From positions 3,375,501 through 3,439,500 of the forward strand of contig JADJWQ010000006.1 of the NCBI GenBank assembly GCA_016716265.1: a stretch of 64,000 bases of DNA, given 5' to 3'. Within the stretch, counting starts at the first letter, position 1, and each line of letters opens with the position of its first letter. The position numbers were made by a program, and so were the translations under genes. Below, piece by piece: positions 41,196 through 50,414 of the stretch. The notes below the pieces were generated by a model. It was not told where the DNA came from and made no database searches. It saw only the letters and a list, made by a program, of their open reading frames with translations. This DNA is from Planctomycetota bacterium (lineage in GTDB: Bacteria; Planctomycetota; UBA1135; UBA2386).

Positions 41196-43082
41196 ATGCA
41201 CGAACGACCTCCCGCGCGGCGAACGCTCGTCGCTGCCTCGCGACGACTCGTCGCCCTCGCTCTCGGACTCGCCCTGTGGCCGGCCGTCGGACCGGCCCAG
41301 CAGTCCGAAGAGCCGACGCTCCCCCGGTTCGTCGACGGCCAGGCGCAGATCGTCGACGGCTTCCGCAACCCGTCGGAGTGGATCCAGCACGACCTGTGGG
41401 TCGAGACCGGGTTCGATTCGGACGACGACGGGCGACCGGACCGCATGCACGTCGACGTCACGCGGCCCCGCCAGACGGACACCGAAGGCCTGAAGGTCGC
41501 GGTCATCTACGAGACGAGCCCGTACTTCTCGGGCGTGTCGTCGACCGACCGTCGCTACTTCTGGGACCCGCACCAGGAGGTCGACGCGCCGCCGCCGCCG
41601 CGCGAGCACGCGCCGTCGATCCAGGCCCAGACGAACCGACCGCTGATCTCCCGCTCGCTGATCGGCACCTGGGTGCCGCGCGGGTTCGCGGTCGTCCACT
41701 CGGAGTCACCGGGCACCGGGCTGTCGCAGGGCTGCCCGACCTGCGGCGGGAGCAACGAAGCGCTGGCGCCGAAGGCCGTGGTGGACTGGCTCAATGGCCG
41801 TGCGAAGGGCTACACGACCCCCGACGGCTCGGAGACGGTCGAGGCCTATTGGTGCACGGGCAAGGTCGGGATGACCGGCGCCTCCTACAACGGCACGCTG
41901 CCGCTCGCCGCCGCCACCACCGGTGTCGAGGGCCTCGAGGTGATCCTGCCGATCGCCCCGAACACCTCCTACTACCACTACTACCGCTCGAACGGGCTCG
42001 TGCGTCATCCGGGCGGCTGGATGGGCGAGGACATCGACGTCCTCTACGACTTCATCAACAGCGGCGACCCGGAGCGGCGACCCCACTGCAACACGGCGGT
42101 CCGCGACGGCGTGCTCGCCGCGAGCGCCGACCGCGTGACCGGCGACCTCAATGACTTCTGGGTGGGCCGCGACTACGGGAACCAGCTCGACAAGGTGCAC
42201 GCCGCAGTGCTGCTCTGCCACGGCTTCAACGACTGGAACGTGATGCCCGAGCACAGCATCCGCATCTTCAAGGCCCTGCAGGCGCGCGGCGTGCCGACCG
42301 GTCTCGTGATGCACCAGGGCGGCCACGGCGGCTCGGTGCCGTTCGACATGATGAACCGCTGGTTCACGCACTACCTCTACGGCATCGACAACGGTGTCGA
42401 GAAGGACCCGGTCGCGTGGGTGGTCCGCGAGGGCGACCGGATGAGCAATCCGACGCCGTATCCCGACTACCCGAATCCCGATGCCGCCCTCGTGTCGCTG
42501 CATCCGCGCAAGGGCGGGAACGGCGTCGGCGACCTGCTGCCCGCCGCGGCGCCGGACCAGGGTCGCGAGACGCTCGTCGACGACGTGTCGCAGACGGGCG
42601 CGGAGCTCGCGAGCGCCGAGCGGTCGGAGCACCGGCTACTGTTCGCGACCCCGGCGCTGACCGCGCCCGTCCACGTGTCCGGCACGCCACGGATCCGCAT
42701 CCGGCTCGCGAGCAGCAAGCCCGCTGCGAACCTGTCGGTCTGGCTCGTGTCGCTGCCCTGGCAGGAGCGCGGCAGCATCCTCGACAACATCATCACGCGC
42801 GGCTGGGCCGACCCGCAGAACCACGCGTCGCTCACCGACAGCGAGCCGCTCGAGCCAGGCCGCTTCTACGAGCTGTCGTTCGATCTGCAGCCGGACGACC
42901 AGATCATCCCGGCCGGCCAGCGCATCGGCCTGATGATCTTCTCGAGCGACCGCGACTTCACGCTGTGGCCACCGCCGGGCACCGAGCTCACGGTCGATCT
43001 CGACGCGACCTCGCTGACATTGCCCATCGTCGGCGGCGCCGACGCGCTGAAGGCGGCCACCGCACCGCGCTCCGGCGGCTGA
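41196..43082 (+). CDS. secreted CocE/X-Pro dipeptidyl-peptidase-like hydrolase
   Basis: A 628-aa alpha/beta-hydrolase with a signal peptide (LVALALGLALWPAVGPAQ). The nucleophile is in GASYNG (Ser230), as in the PepX/CocE family; the other catalytic residues are likely Asp346 (HGFNDWNV) and His378 (HQGGHGG). The C-terminal X-Pro_C jelly-roll domain runs from about 470 (VSGTPRIRIRLAS, LSVWLVSLPW, IPAGQRIGLMIFSSD). It should hydrolyse a peptide or ester outside the cytoplasm. ATG 41196 is preferred because GGTGAGAA precedes it and a TATGCT box overlaps the earlier ATG at 41163. Confidence 0.83.
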   Translation: MHERPPARRTLVAASRRLVALALGLALWPAVGPAQQSEEPTLPRFVDGQAQIVDGFRNPSEWIQHDLWVETGFDSDDDGRPDRMHVDVTRPRQTDTEGLKVAVIYETSPYFSGVSSTDRRYFWDPHQEVDAPPPPREHAPSIQAQTNRPLISRSLIGTWVPRGFAVVHSESPGTGLSQGCPTCGGSNEALAPKAVVDWLNGRAKGYTTPDGSETVEAYWCTGKVGMTGASYNGTLPLAAATTGVEGLEVILPIAPNTSYYHYYRSNGLVRHPGGWMGEDIDVLYDFINSGDPERRPHCNTAVRDGVLAASADRVTGDLNDFWVGRDYGNQLDKVHAAVLLCHGFNDWNVMPEHSIRIFKALQARGVPTGLVMHQGGHGGSVPFDMMNRWFTHYLYGIDNGVEKDPVAWVVREGDRMSNPTPYPDYPNPDAALVSLHPRKGGNGVGDLLPAAAPDQGRETLVDDVSQTGAELASAERSEHRLLFATPALTAPVHVSGTPRIRIRLASSKPAANLSVWLVSLPWQERGSILDNIITRGWADPQNHASLTDSEPLEPGRFYELSFDLQPDDQIIPAGQRIGLMIFSSDRDFTLWPPPGTELTVDLDATSLTLPIVGGADALKAATAPRSGG

Positions 43083-43123
43083 TCGCGGCCGCGCGGGCAG
43101 GCCTGCTGACGTGACCGGACCTG

Positions 43124-45991
43124 CTAACGCGACTGCAGCTCGATCAGCGCCTGCTGGACGACGGCGGGCGGCGGAGCCACGGTGACGCGCTGCGCGTCGC
43201 TGCCGCTGACGACCGCGTCGACGAACCCGAGCGTCACCGACACCCGCTCGCGCTGGCCGCGCTTCGCGATGCGCGCTACCGCTCGATAACGCCCGTCGAG
43301 CATCAGCGGCATCCGCACGACGTCGTTGTCGCCGAGCCACGCGCCGCTGCTCTTGCCGAGCGCCGCGCGCTGGTAGCCACGGTCGCCGCCGCGGCTCTGC
43401 GACGTCGCGCGCAGGTCTTCCATCGGCAGGCCGGTGTCGCCCTCGTAGACGAGCGAGATGCGCACCTGCGCGTCCCCGACCATCCCGCGGAGCCCGGGCA
43501 GCGACAGCTCGATCGGCTGCAGCGGCACGACCGTCAGCGTCGTCTCGCCCGGCGCGATCTCGGCGCGCGCGGGGCGGTGCCCGGCGGCGAGCACGACGAC
43601 CGACGCCGACCGGCTCGACGAGTAGAACTCGACGCGGTCGCCGCGCCATGGGAACGCGGCCCAGCCGAGCTGCCCGCGCGGATCACGGACCTGCGCGAGC
43701 AGCGGCGAGCCCGGGTCGCTCAACGGCCGGCCGGCCGCTCCGACCGCGCGCACCTCGTAGCGGAACACCGCGTCGCGCAGGTCGACCTCGGGCAAGCGCA
43801 CCGTGTCGCCCGGCGCCACGACGATGCCCGGCTGCGCGAACAGCTCGCCGATGCCGGTCAAGGTGCAGGTCAGGTCGTAGATCCCCGGCGGCAGACCACC
43901 GAGCATCGTGCGGAAGGCGCCGTCCTGCCGCGGTTGCAGATCTTCGCTCCGCACCTGCCGGCCGTCGCGCAGCAGCTCGACCTGCACCGCGCCGCGCGGC
44001 AGCCAGTCGGGCGCGATGCCCGCCGCGAGGATGCCACCGAGTCGTGCGAGCGTCGCATCGAACGTCGCGCCGAACGGCAGCGGTCCGGACTCCGCGCGCG
44101 TGTAGCCGCGCGCCATGGCGCGCACGCGCAGCTCGCCGTCGCGCGGCTGGCCGTAGAGCGCGTAGGCGCCGTCCTCGGCGGTGATCGCGCGCACGTAGGC
44201 GACATCGCGCCAGTCGCCGCGCTCGGCGGCGCCGGGCAGGAACTGCTGGAGCTGCGCGGAGGCACCGGTGATCGGCTCGCCGCGGTCGTCGACGATCGTG
44301 CCCTTCGCGAGCAGCGGCAGTGCGACGACCAGCACGTCACCGATGTCCTGGCGACGGCCGGTCTGCAGGTCGGGCACGGCGACGAGCGCTCCGAGCGGCT
44401 GCTCGCCGAGGCGCGCCTGGACCTCGAGCGCGTACGGCCCCGCCGGCTCGCGGAGCCGGATCGGGAGCTCGAAGCGGCCGGCTGAGTCGGTCGTGACCGG
44501 CTCGCCCTCGATGCGGCCGCGCGCACCGCTGACGAGCAACTCGGTCGCGAGCTCCGACCACGGCTTCCCGTCCGGGCCGACCAGACGCCCGGTCAGCACG
44601 GCGAACCAGTCGGGTACTGCGACCTCCAGCACGCGCTCCTCGTCCGCCAGCGGGCCGCTCAGGCCCTTCTGCTCGAACGCGAAGTCGTCGTCCGCGAACC
44701 GCACCGCGACGTCGAGGAGCACCCCCGCACCGACCGGTGCGAAACGGACCTCGGCCTCGCCGACCGGCTTGTCGGCGCGCATCCTCGACACCTGGGCGAG
44801 CCCCTCGACCAGCGCCGGGTCGACGGTGCCCGGCAGTGGATTCGCACCGCTGCGCGCGAGCTCGACGCGACACGGCGTCCACAGCGGCTCGCCGTCCGGC
44901 CCGACGAGGCGAACGACGACCGCGCCGAGGTCGCCGATGCGCAGCTCGAGGATGCGCTCGGGCACGGCGTCGGCCGGGACGCGCAGCACGTGCGGCGTCA
45001 GCTGCGGCGAGCGCGCCGCGATGACGAAGTCGGCGAGATCCCGCGGCAGCGCGGAGTTGCCCGATACCTCGCGCTGCTCGCGCATCCGCCCGCGCACCGC
45101 CATTCCCATCTCGCGCAGCGCGTCGCGCGCCTGCCCGAGCTCACGGCGCAGCGTGTCGTCGAGACGGCTCGCGCCGTCACGCCGCAACCGCGCGAGATCC
45201 TCGAGCGTGACGATCCGATTGCGCAGGTCGCCGAGCTGCGCGACGGTCGTCGGGTCGATCGGCGGCAGCTCGGTGCGATAGAGCTGCACGTGCGACAGCA
45301 CGACCAGACCGTTCTCGTCGCTCGTACCGCGCGCCTGCAGCTCGAGCCGCTGCAGTCGATCGACCGCCAGCGCGACCTCCACTCCGGCGCGCGGCCGTGC
45401 ACGGCCGTCGACGACGCGCACCGTCAGCGTCTCGTCGCGCACGAGGCGGACGATCGGCTGGCTGTCGTCGCGCTGCACGGTGGTCACGCCGAACAGACCG
45501 CCGCTGCGCGCGGCGACGAACAACCGCGCCTCGACCGGCGGCAGCCGCACCTGCCCCGCGGCATCGGCGACGACGCGCTGCGCCGTGTCCTCCAGGCGCT
45601 CGAGCCAGCCGGCACCCCAGCCGCGGCCCCACCGCGCGAGCGAGCGGATCACCCGCTCCTCGGCGAGGAACACCTCGGCACCGGCGACCGCGAGCGAGGT
45701 CGCCGCGTCGACGACGGTCAGGCGCGGACCATCCGTGCCGCGCACCGGCTCGACCGCCGTGCGCGCCGCGGCCTCGACCGGCGCATGCCCCGCGGGACGC
45801 GTCGCGCCGAGCAGCGCGGAGCGCGCTTCGCCGGCGAGCGCAGCGTCGCCGGGCGAGGCCGACGCGGCGGCCAGATCGAGAGGGCGAGGCTCGCCCGAGC
45901 CATCGCCGAGGACGGAGACCAGCGCAATCGCGAGGACGATGGCGCCGCCGAGCAGACCGAAGGCCGCGCGCGAGACTCTCGGGGAAGACAT
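43124..45991 (-). CDS. secreted carboxypeptidase-regulatory-like repeat protein
   Basis: A 955-aa protein with an N-terminal hydrophobic anchor (FGLLGGAIVLAIALVSVLG). It carries several transthyretin/carboxypeptidase-regulatory-like modules, seen as VVDAATSLAVAGAEVFLAEE, VRVVDGRARPRAGVEVALAV, GRLVGPDGKPWSELATELLVSG, GTIVDDRGEPITGASAQL and IAPDWLPRGAVQVELLRDGR. A helical, charged insert (about 270-330) interrupts the modules. These domains are usually adhesive or structural. It is probably a periplasmic or surface protein. Nothing ties it to its neighbours. Confidence 0.68.
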   Translation of the reverse strand: MSSPRVSRAAFGLLGGAIVLAIALVSVLGDGSGEPRPLDLAAASASPGDAALAGEARSALLGATRPAGHAPVEAAARTAVEPVRGTDGPRLTVVDAATSLAVAGAEVFLAEERVIRSLARWGRGWGAGWLERLEDTAQRVVADAAGQVRLPPVEARLFVAARSGGLFGVTTVQRDDSQPIVRLVRDETLTVRVVDGRARPRAGVEVALAVDRLQRLELQARGTSDENGLVVLSHVQLYRTELPPIDPTTVAQLGDLRNRIVTLEDLARLRRDGASRLDDTLRRELGQARDALREMGMAVRGRMREQREVSGNSALPRDLADFVIAARSPQLTPHVLRVPADAVPERILELRIGDLGAVVVRLVGPDGEPLWTPCRVELARSGANPLPGTVDPALVEGLAQVSRMRADKPVGEAEVRFAPVGAGVLLDVAVRFADDDFAFEQKGLSGPLADEERVLEVAVPDWFAVLTGRLVGPDGKPWSELATELLVSGARGRIEGEPVTTDSAGRFELPIRLREPAGPYALEVQARLGEQPLGALVAVPDLQTGRRQDIGDVLVVALPLLAKGTIVDDRGEPITGASAQLQQFLPGAAERGDWRDVAYVRAITAEDGAYALYGQPRDGELRVRAMARGYTRAESGPLPFGATFDATLARLGGILAAGIAPDWLPRGAVQVELLRDGRQVRSEDLQPRQDGAFRTMLGGLPPGIYDLTCTLTGIGELFAQPGIVVAPGDTVRLPEVDLRDAVFRYEVRAVGAAGRPLSDPGSPLLAQVRDPRGQLGWAAFPWRGDRVEFYSSSRSASVVVLAAGHRPARAEIAPGETTLTVVPLQPIELSLPGLRGMVGDAQVRISLVYEGDTGLPMEDLRATSQSRGGDRGYQRAALGKSSGAWLGDNDVVRMPLMLDGRYRAVARIAKRGQRERVSVTLGFVDAVVSGSDAQRVTVAPPPAVVQQALIELQSR

Positions 45992-46165
45992 CGGAACGGG
46001 GCTGGGAGGCGGGGCGGAACCGGCGTGCCCACCCGTCGAGGGCGACCATCCGGTGGGACCATGGTCGGGGACTCCGGTCGCCGCGCAAAGACCCGGGGCC
46101 TTCGAGACGCCCGGAACCGCGGATCCCAGGGCGTCGCATTTTCGTGTCGACTCCGCCGGCAGGCG

Positions 46166-46666
46166 TCACGCGAGCTGCTCGCGGACCGCCATCAGCGCCT
46201 GACCGAGCAGGTTCAGCCCACGCCAGCGGCTCGGCTGCTGCGCGTCGGGATGGTCGGCGCGCAGCCCGATGCCCCAGATCCGATCGACCGGTGAGGCCTC
46301 GACCAGCGTGCGATCGCCGGTCGCCAGCAACAGCGTGCGCCGCCGTTCCGATTGCCCGAACTTGGCGAGGTTGCCCCGCACGACGATCGCCAGCCGCTGC
46401 GCGACCCAGGTCGCCTCGTCGAACTCCCGCACCGCCTGCCCGAGCCGCTTCTGCTCGCGCGGGTCGTCGCTCGCGAGGATCTTCGCGAGCATCGCCTCGT
46501 CGCCGAACAGCCGCGCCTTCTCGGCCATCATGAACTGCTCGGCGTGGCTGTAGCCGACGCCGTCGACCTCGAACCGCGACGGCGTCCACTGGCTGAACAC
46601 CGCCGGCGGCTTCCAGAACATCACGAAGCGCTCGGTCTCGACGATCTCGGTGCCGGTGAAGGCCAT
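46166..46666 (-). CDS. NADAR/YbiA family N-glycosidase
   Basis: A 166-aa protein matching the NADAR family throughout: FSQWTPSRFEVDGVGYSHAEQFMMAEKARLFGDE, IL near DDPREQKRLGQAVREFD, WVAQRLAIVVRGNLAKF, LLLATGDRTLVEASP and DRIWGIG. Characterised members (YbiA/RibX-type) cleave the N-glycosidic bond of toxic riboflavin intermediates, and others process ADP-ribose-like nucleotides. The length is typical. A TAGCCT box lies 9 nt before the ATG with no Shine-Dalgarno, suggesting a leaderless transcript. Confidence 0.9.
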   Translation of the reverse strand: MAFTGTEIVETERFVMFWKPPAVFSQWTPSRFEVDGVGYSHAEQFMMAEKARLFGDEAMLAKILASDDPREQKRLGQAVREFDEATWVAQRLAIVVRGNLAKFGQSERRRTLLLATGDRTLVEASPVDRIWGIGLRADHPDAQQPSRWRGLNLLGQALMAVREQLA

Positions 46667-46675
46667 TGGATCGAC

Positions 46676-46681
46676 AGGCTA
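46676..46681 (-). promoter_or_regulatory. TANNNT -10-like box of the NADAR gene
   Basis: TAGCCT on the minus strand, 9 nt before the ATG at 46666. Confidence 0.4.
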
Positions 46682-46785
46682 CCGGCGCCGTCCGGCACGC
46701 GGCGAGGGGTGGGCGCGGGAACCGGTGCAAGCTCGCGTCGGGAAACCGTTGCAGGATCCGACGCGCTCCTGCGCGTTGCGACCCG

Positions 46786-47229
46786 ATGACCATGGAATCC
46801 GCAGATGTCCCCGCTCGCCGGGGCATTCACCAGGGCACTCGACCGGGAGCTCGCTGGCTCGCCGTCGCGTGCGTGGCTGTAGGCAGCTCGTGCGCCACCA
46901 TCGTCAACGGCGACACCCAGAGCATCCCGGTCTCGAGCGAGCCGACGGGTGCGACCGTGACGGTCGACGGCGAGGCCCGCGGCACCACGCCCTGTGAGCT
47001 GGAGCTGTCCCGCGATCGCCCGCACGTGCTGCGCATTTCGCATGCGGACCGACCGACGGCGGTCGTCGAGCTCGAGCGCCACATCAGCGGGTGGGTGTGG
47101 CTGAACCTGCTGACGCTGAACATGATCGGCGTGCTCGTAGACGAGGCCTCCGGGGGCAGCTACTACCTCGAGCCGGACACCGTGCACGTGGATCTCCGCC
47201 GGACCGACGACCCACGAGGAGAGCCATGA
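46786..47229 (+). CDS. PEGA-domain lipoprotein
   Basis: A 147-aa lipoprotein with lipobox VGSSC near residue 36. A PEGA-like beta domain follows (QSIPVSSEPTGATVTVDGEARGTTPCELELSRDRPHVLRIS), with one hydrophobic segment (WVWLNLLTLNMIGVLVD) before the C-terminus. PEGA domains are extracytoplasmic and often linked to surface layers. Its stop overlaps the next start (ATGA), so translation is probably coupled. An earlier open stretch was not included. Confidence 0.75.
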   Translation: MTMESADVPARRGIHQGTRPGARWLAVACVAVGSSCATIVNGDTQSIPVSSEPTGATVTVDGEARGTTPCELELSRDRPHVLRISHADRPTAVVELERHISGWVWLNLLTLNMIGVLVDEASGGSYYLEPDTVHVDLRRTDDPRGEP

Positions 47230-47705
47230 GACGAACCACACTCGCGTGCCTGCTGGCGCTCGGCGGCACTGCCTGCAGCTACGGAATCCCCTATGCGCAG
47301 ATGAAGGAGCGCATCCCGCCGGTGCCGGCCGGCATGTCCCGCGTCGTGCTCGTCGCGACGGCAGCGAGCGGGCGCCTCGCGGTGGACGGCGCAGTGCACA
47401 CCGACTTCGAGCCGAGCACGTTCACGTTCGTCGACGTGGCGCCCGGGCCGCACGCGATGGCCTGGCTCTCCAACGGGTGCCTGAATCGCGACGCCGAGCT
47501 GCGGCGACTGGACGTCGACGTCGCGGCCGGTGAGGAGCTCGGCATCCACGCGGTCAACGCGAGCTGGGGCTGGATACCGATCCTGCAATTCGATCGCTGG
47601 GATCCGCTGCTGCTCTGGAGGCAGATCGCCGAGGACGACCTGGGCTACGTCGGCCCCGCTCTCACGGTTGCGCCTCCCGACGGGAGCGGGGAGCCGGCGC
47701 AGTAG
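47226..47705 (+). CDS. small lipoprotein coupled to the PEGA gene
   Basis: A 159-aa lipoprotein with lipobox GGTAC (Cys about residue 17). The mature part has a short beta-sandwich character (VVLVATAASGRLAVDGA, STFTFVDVAPGPHAMAWLSNGC, LDVDVAAGEELGIHAV), similar in style to DUF2846/PEGA-type proteins, but I do not recognise a family. Its ATG overlaps the preceding TGA. The two lipoproteins may act together in the envelope. Confidence 0.62.
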   Translation: MRRTTLACLLALGGTACSYGIPYAQMKERIPPVPAGMSRVVLVATAASGRLAVDGAVHTDFEPSTFTFVDVAPGPHAMAWLSNGCLNRDAELRRLDVDVAAGEELGIHAVNASWGWIPILQFDRWDPLLLWRQIAEDDLGYVGPALTVAPPDGSGEPAQ

Positions 47706-47721
47706 TCGGTGCCGCACCGGC

Positions 47722-47751
47722 CGCGTCGCCGGATCGCCGCGTCGCCGGATC
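47722..47751. repeat. tandem 16-bp repeat between convergent genes
   Basis: CGCGTCGCCGGATC occurs at 47722-47735 and 47738-47751, just before the stop of the FG-GAP gene. Its function is unknown. Confidence 0.6.
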
Positions 47752-49489
47752 ACAGTCCGGGCGGTGGCGCCACCACCACGGTCATGCCGGCCGACAGCGT
47801 GCCGGGGATCGCGGGATCGAGGACATACCATTGCGCCTCGAGCTGCGCGCCCACCGGGACCGCCGGGTCGATCGGAATCGTGACCTGCGAATACGCGTGC
47901 CCGGCGACCGGAGCGGTCGTCGGCGAGACGGTCGACACCGCCGGGGCCGTCAACGTGGCGATCCGGTACTCGCAGCCGGTCATGCCGAGGAAGTCGAGCT
48001 GGATCGGCGGCGTGAGCTGCTGCAGGCCGAGGAACAGGATCGCCTGGGTCGCCGGCGGCACGCCGACGACACCGACCCGGAACCGCGCATTGCCGGGCCA
48101 GGCGGGGCCCCGCGGCTGGCTGATCGTCGGCACGATCCCGCTGGTGCCGGCGGGTGCGCAGCCGTGGCCGTGGCACACGCCGCGGCAGTCGAGCGTGAAC
48201 ACGGCGGCGCGGCCGGCGCCCGTCCACGTGCCGCCCTGGCCGTCGGGCACGTCGGCAGCGGGCGCACCGACCGCGAGCTCCGGCACTCCGTCGCCGGTCC
48301 AGTCCGCGATCGCCGCGACGGCGGTGCCGAAGCGCTCGCCCGCGAACTTGCCCTGCATCACGGCGAGCAGCCGGCCCGTCTCGGCCGAGAACACGAACGC
48401 GGCGCCGTCGTCGGAGTCCGCGGCGGGTGCGCCGACCAGGAGATCGTCCCTCCCACCGCCGTCCTGATCGCCGACGTCGGCAATCGCTCGTCCGAAGTCC
48501 GGCACGACGCTGACGAACTGGCGCAGCAACGTGCCGTCGACACCGCTGCGGATCTGGACCTCGCGCGCGCCGGGCGCTCCGGCGGCGTAATCCGGGAAGC
48601 CGTCGCCATCCTGGTCGCCGACCGCGCAGACGCAGGTGCCGAAGGTCGACGGGCCCGCATCTTCGCGGATCTGCACCAGCTGCGAGTTGCTGGTATCCCA
48701 GCCGAGGACTCGCACGCGACTCCGCTTTGACGAGCCAGCGAGGAACACCGGCAGGCTGCCGGACGCGATCGAGCCGAGAGGCGCCAATGCCGTGCCGAGG
48801 TACTCACCGTCGCAGTCCCACGTGACACCGACCACCGTGGAGTATGCAACAGCAGGTGCGGTAACGGAGAATGCCTGGATGCGGCCACTCGCATACCAAG
48901 GGTATCCATAGCACGGGTAGTTTCGGTAGACGAAGTCCGTATTTGGCTGCCCCAAAGCGATATCGTCGGTGCCGTTGCCATCGAGATCACCGAGCCACGC
49001 CACTGCCGTCCCGCCGAGCCCGCCGGCGACCGTTCCGTTCCAGGTCGGCCCGCGCGCGCCGGTCGACGCGTCGATCCGCATCGCGAGACCCGCATCGGTC
49101 AGGCCCGGCGGGTCCGCCTCCGGAGCACCGACCAGGAAGTGCCCCGCCCCACCGGGCGCGAGCACGCTGCCGAAGCGATCGCCGGTGCTCGCGCCGGCGA
49201 TCGGGAAGAAGAACGCCGGCACCCGCGCGAGCTGCCCGCTCGCGAACGCGCGCACCGTGACGGTGCCGGTGTCGAGCTGGCCGGTCGCGCTGTTCGCGTG
49301 CGGCGCGCCGACCAGCAGGTAGCTCGCGCCGCCCGCGCCGAGCACGCCGGCGACCGCCTGGCCCATCGCGGCACCGGCGTGCTCGCCGTGGATCGACGCG
49401 AGCTGCCGCTGGGCAGGGGCCACAGGTGCAGCGAGACAGACGGCCAGCACGGCGGCCGCGGGGATGTTCGCGATTCGATCGAGAGGCAT
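47750..49489 (-). CDS. secreted FG-GAP/integrin-alpha-like repeat protein
   Basis: A 579-aa protein with signal peptide MPLDRIANIPAAAVLAVCLAAPVAPAQ. It has integrin-alpha/FG-GAP blades: GAAMGQAVAGVLGAGGASYLLVGAPHAN, LGDLDGNGTDDIALGQP, GDQDGDGFPDYAAGAPG, DVGDQDGGGRDDLLVGAP and DWTGDGVPELAVGAP, with Ca-binding DxDxxG loops. The last 140 residues are the shared C-terminal module (GHGCAPAGTSG, ILFLGLQ, GMTGCEY, IPIDPAVP). AAAGGAG (49497-49503, minus) lies 7 nt before the ATG. DNA at about 48.83-48.97 kb is distinctly AT-richer. It is divergent from the next gene. Confidence 0.8.
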   Translation of the reverse strand: MPLDRIANIPAAAVLAVCLAAPVAPAQRQLASIHGEHAGAAMGQAVAGVLGAGGASYLLVGAPHANSATGQLDTGTVTVRAFASGQLARVPAFFFPIAGASTGDRFGSVLAPGGAGHFLVGAPEADPPGLTDAGLAMRIDASTGARGPTWNGTVAGGLGGTAVAWLGDLDGNGTDDIALGQPNTDFVYRNYPCYGYPWYASGRIQAFSVTAPAVAYSTVVGVTWDCDGEYLGTALAPLGSIASGSLPVFLAGSSKRSRVRVLGWDTSNSQLVQIREDAGPSTFGTCVCAVGDQDGDGFPDYAAGAPGAREVQIRSGVDGTLLRQFVSVVPDFGRAIADVGDQDGGGRDDLLVGAPAADSDDGAAFVFSAETGRLLAVMQGKFAGERFGTAVAAIADWTGDGVPELAVGAPAADVPDGQGGTWTGAGRAAVFTLDCRGVCHGHGCAPAGTSGIVPTISQPRGPAWPGNARFRVGVVGVPPATQAILFLGLQQLTPPIQLDFLGMTGCEYRIATLTAPAVSTVSPTTAPVAGHAYSQVTIPIDPAVPVGAQLEAQWYVLDPAIPGTLSAGMTVVVAPPPGL

Positions 49490-49496
49490 CGAGGAG

Positions 49497-49503
49497 CTCC
49501 TTT
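49497..49503 (-). promoter_or_regulatory. strong Shine-Dalgarno of the FG-GAP gene
   Basis: AAAGGAG with 7 nt to the ATG at 49489. The same sequence precedes the patatin gene, and both genes also have the 12-mer GCTGCAACCCGG further upstream. Confidence 0.6.
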
Positions 49504-49661
49504 CTCCGGACGGCCCCCGGACACCGTCGCGGCGACGGGGACCGCGACTCGACGCGCAGTCCGCACCCGCGGGCTGCAACCCGGAACGAGAAAAACCGCT
49601 CCGCGTTCGCCCTTCCGCATCGTCACCCGCCCGCGGACGATCGGCCTGCGCAAGGAGTCCC

Positions 49662-50363
49662 ATGGCCATCACTCGTGACGATGCCTGGCAGCGGCCGGCA
49701 GCGATCCCACGCACGGGATCGCGGCTGGCGGTCTTCGTCGCCGTGCTGACGCTCGTGCTGTGCGGGGCCGGCATCGCCCTGGCGGCCGCCGAGGGCGAGC
49801 GCGGCATCGAGCCCGGCGTGCTCGGCATCGTGCTCGCCGTGATGGTCGGCACGCTGGCGCTGACGCTCGGCCTCGCCTGGCTGATCGTGCGCAAGGTCAC
49901 CGCGAGCCGGCGGCGCGCGATGGAGGAGCTCGCGGAGGTGCTCGGCGCTCGCGTGATCCCGATGGGGCTGGGCGAGCACGGGCTGGTGCTCGAGCATCCG
50001 CTCGGTCACGTGCTGCTCGACCTGCGCGCGATCGCGAAGTCGCGCTACAGCGCGGATCGCTACACGCGGATCGCGATCGTCGGCGACGAGCTCGCGGTCG
50101 CCGGGCTGGTGCCGCGCAAGCGCATCGCGGTGTGCGACGGCGACCTCGCTGGCGTCGACGCCGCCTGGCGCCCGCTGCTGCAGCCGTTCCTGGAGCGCTT
50201 CGGCCGGCTGCGCCTGCACCTGCGCCCGAAGCGACGCCTGTTCGACATCGGTCCGTCGGCCGAGCTGTGGGTGTTCGGTTGGATCGCGGATGCCGCGGGA
50301 ATGCAGCAGCTCCTCGACGCCGGCCTGCCCTGCCTGGAGGCGATCCTCGGCGTCGACGCTTGA
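49662..50363 (+). CDS. two-helix membrane protein of unknown function
   Basis: A 233-aa protein with two transmembrane helices in the first 75 residues (LAVFVAVLTLVLCGAGIALAAA and VLGIVLAVMVGTLALTLGLAWLIV). A soluble domain of about 150 residues follows (LGEHGLVLEHPLGHVLLDLRA, YTRIAIVGDELAVAGLVPRKRIAVCDG, FDIGPSAELWVFGW). AAGGAG precedes the ATG by about 4 nt. I do not recognise a family. The soluble part is probably cytosolic. Confidence 0.6.
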   Translation: MAITRDDAWQRPAAIPRTGSRLAVFVAVLTLVLCGAGIALAAAEGERGIEPGVLGIVLAVMVGTLALTLGLAWLIVRKVTASRRRAMEELAEVLGARVIPMGLGEHGLVLEHPLGHVLLDLRAIAKSRYSADRYTRIAIVGDELAVAGLVPRKRIAVCDGDLAGVDAAWRPLLQPFLERFGRLRLHLRPKRRLFDIGPSAELWVFGWIADAAGMQQLLDAGLPCLEAILGVDA

Positions 50364-50414
50364 TCCGACCCGGCGGTCACCGAGGATCGGGGCGTCCCAG
50401 ATGCCGAACGCCTC

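Noticed and set aside
47722..47751. Short tandem repeat considered as a CRISPR or attachment site
   Set aside because: There are only two units with a 2-bp gap, no spacers, and no cas or integrase genes.
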